Under the pieces are notes generated by a model. That model saw only the letters and a list, made by a program, of their open reading frames with translations. It was not told the DNA's origin and made no database searches. A stretch of 64,000 nucleotides of DNA from Vibrio sp. CB1-14 (GTDB taxonomy: Bacteria; Pseudomonadota; Gammaproteobacteria; Enterobacterales; Vibrionaceae): contig NZ_CP115922.1 of the NCBI RefSeq assembly GCF_040412085.2, positions 62,001 through 126,000 on the forward strand, in the 5' to 3' direction. Within the stretch, counting starts at the first letter, position 1; the number at the start of each line of letters is the position of its first letter. Of the stretch, positions 63,772 to 64,000 are shown one piece after another. A program made the position numbers and the translations under genes.

Positions 63772-64000
63772 TTAGCGGAACGAAACCGAGTAGCATTTCT
63801 CCGTTTCATTGGAGGTCTGTAGTGAGTGAGAGAGCAAAGGATCGGTAATTTCAGTTTCAATAGTTATCTTTCGAGAAAATGACGTTTCACCATTAATGGT
63901 TAAAGAAGTTCTCTGTTCACTAATTTCATTTGGTGCAATGGTTCCTAGCATCAGAGCACGCTTTAATGCCTTATCTTTTACTAGGCGCTCGAGTTGTGCT
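63772..64000 (-). CDS. C-terminal part of a gene truncated by the window edge
   Basis: The last 75 codons and stop of a minus-strand gene. The product is charged and Ser/Thr/Glu-rich (A-P-N-E-I-S-E-Q-R-T-S-L-T-I-N-G-E). No family is recognised. Its stop lies 4 bp before promoter element copy I. Confidence 0.6.
   Translation of the reverse strand, partial: AQLERLVKDKALKRALMLGTIAPNEISEQRTSLTINGETSFSRKITIETEITDPLLSHSLQTSNETEKCYSVSFR

Noticed and set aside
1..64000. tRNA and rRNA genes
   Set aside because: No cloverleaf or rRNA-like sequence was recognised, though I could not run a covariance search.

Overview
The window looks like part of a large, low-copy conjugative plasmid (or plasmid-derived element) from a marine gammaproteobacterium, most likely Vibrio or a close relative. 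A RepB/Rep_3-type initiator sits inside arrays of iterons, a ParA/ParB pair lies at the right end, and F-type (IncHI-like) mating-pair genes (signal peptidase, TrbC-TraW fusion, TraU) sit in the middle. The Vibrio assignment rests on gene flavour and about 44% G+C judged by eye, not on a database search.

Layout. 1-7.1 kb: small membrane protein, a TnaC-like leader peptide, a large Ig-repeat (Big_2) lipoprotein and an EAL phosphodiesterase. 7.1-19.5 kb (minus strand): a LysE-type exporter; a tight operon of redox tailoring enzymes plus an MFS exporter, headed by a 10-codon ORF with its own promoter and a 3' hairpin; an IbrA/IbrB-like pair with three unknown genes; and a complete tryptophanase operon (leader peptide tnaC, tnaA, tnaB). 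20.3-36.6 kb: lipoprotein, membrane hydrolase-like protein, large secreted Ig-like proteins with fossils of deleted paralogues, and a RecG-like helicase with a small partner. 36.6-39.2 kb: replication region. 39.2-49.7 kb: transfer genes, a sigma-70-like protein, PIN-PhoH, a ferredoxin and many small plasmid genes. 49.7-60 kb: cargo and defence, with a triple palindromic operator, an AAC(3)-family protein, a full-length group II intron, a GIY-YIG/T5orf172 protein and a long SIR2 protein resembling defence sirtuins. 60-64 kb: partition module and a truncated gene.

The strongest undescribed signal is a bipartite sequence, GCTTAAT then exactly 24 nt then CTA(C/G)NCT(T/A), found nine times. Eight copies lie at a near-constant distance (33-43 nt from second box to start codon) ahead of transfer genes, PIN-PhoH and Ig-like genes. 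Three of these lie between divergent genes, so they are promoters rather than terminators. A divergent sigma-70-like protein encoded among them (43956-44777) is a natural candidate reader.

Two further unusual signals stand out. A second TnaC-type arrest-peptide ORF stands before a gene that is not tna. A minimal peptide gene (10 residues) stands before oxidative tailoring and export genes, an architecture recalling microcin C-like systems.
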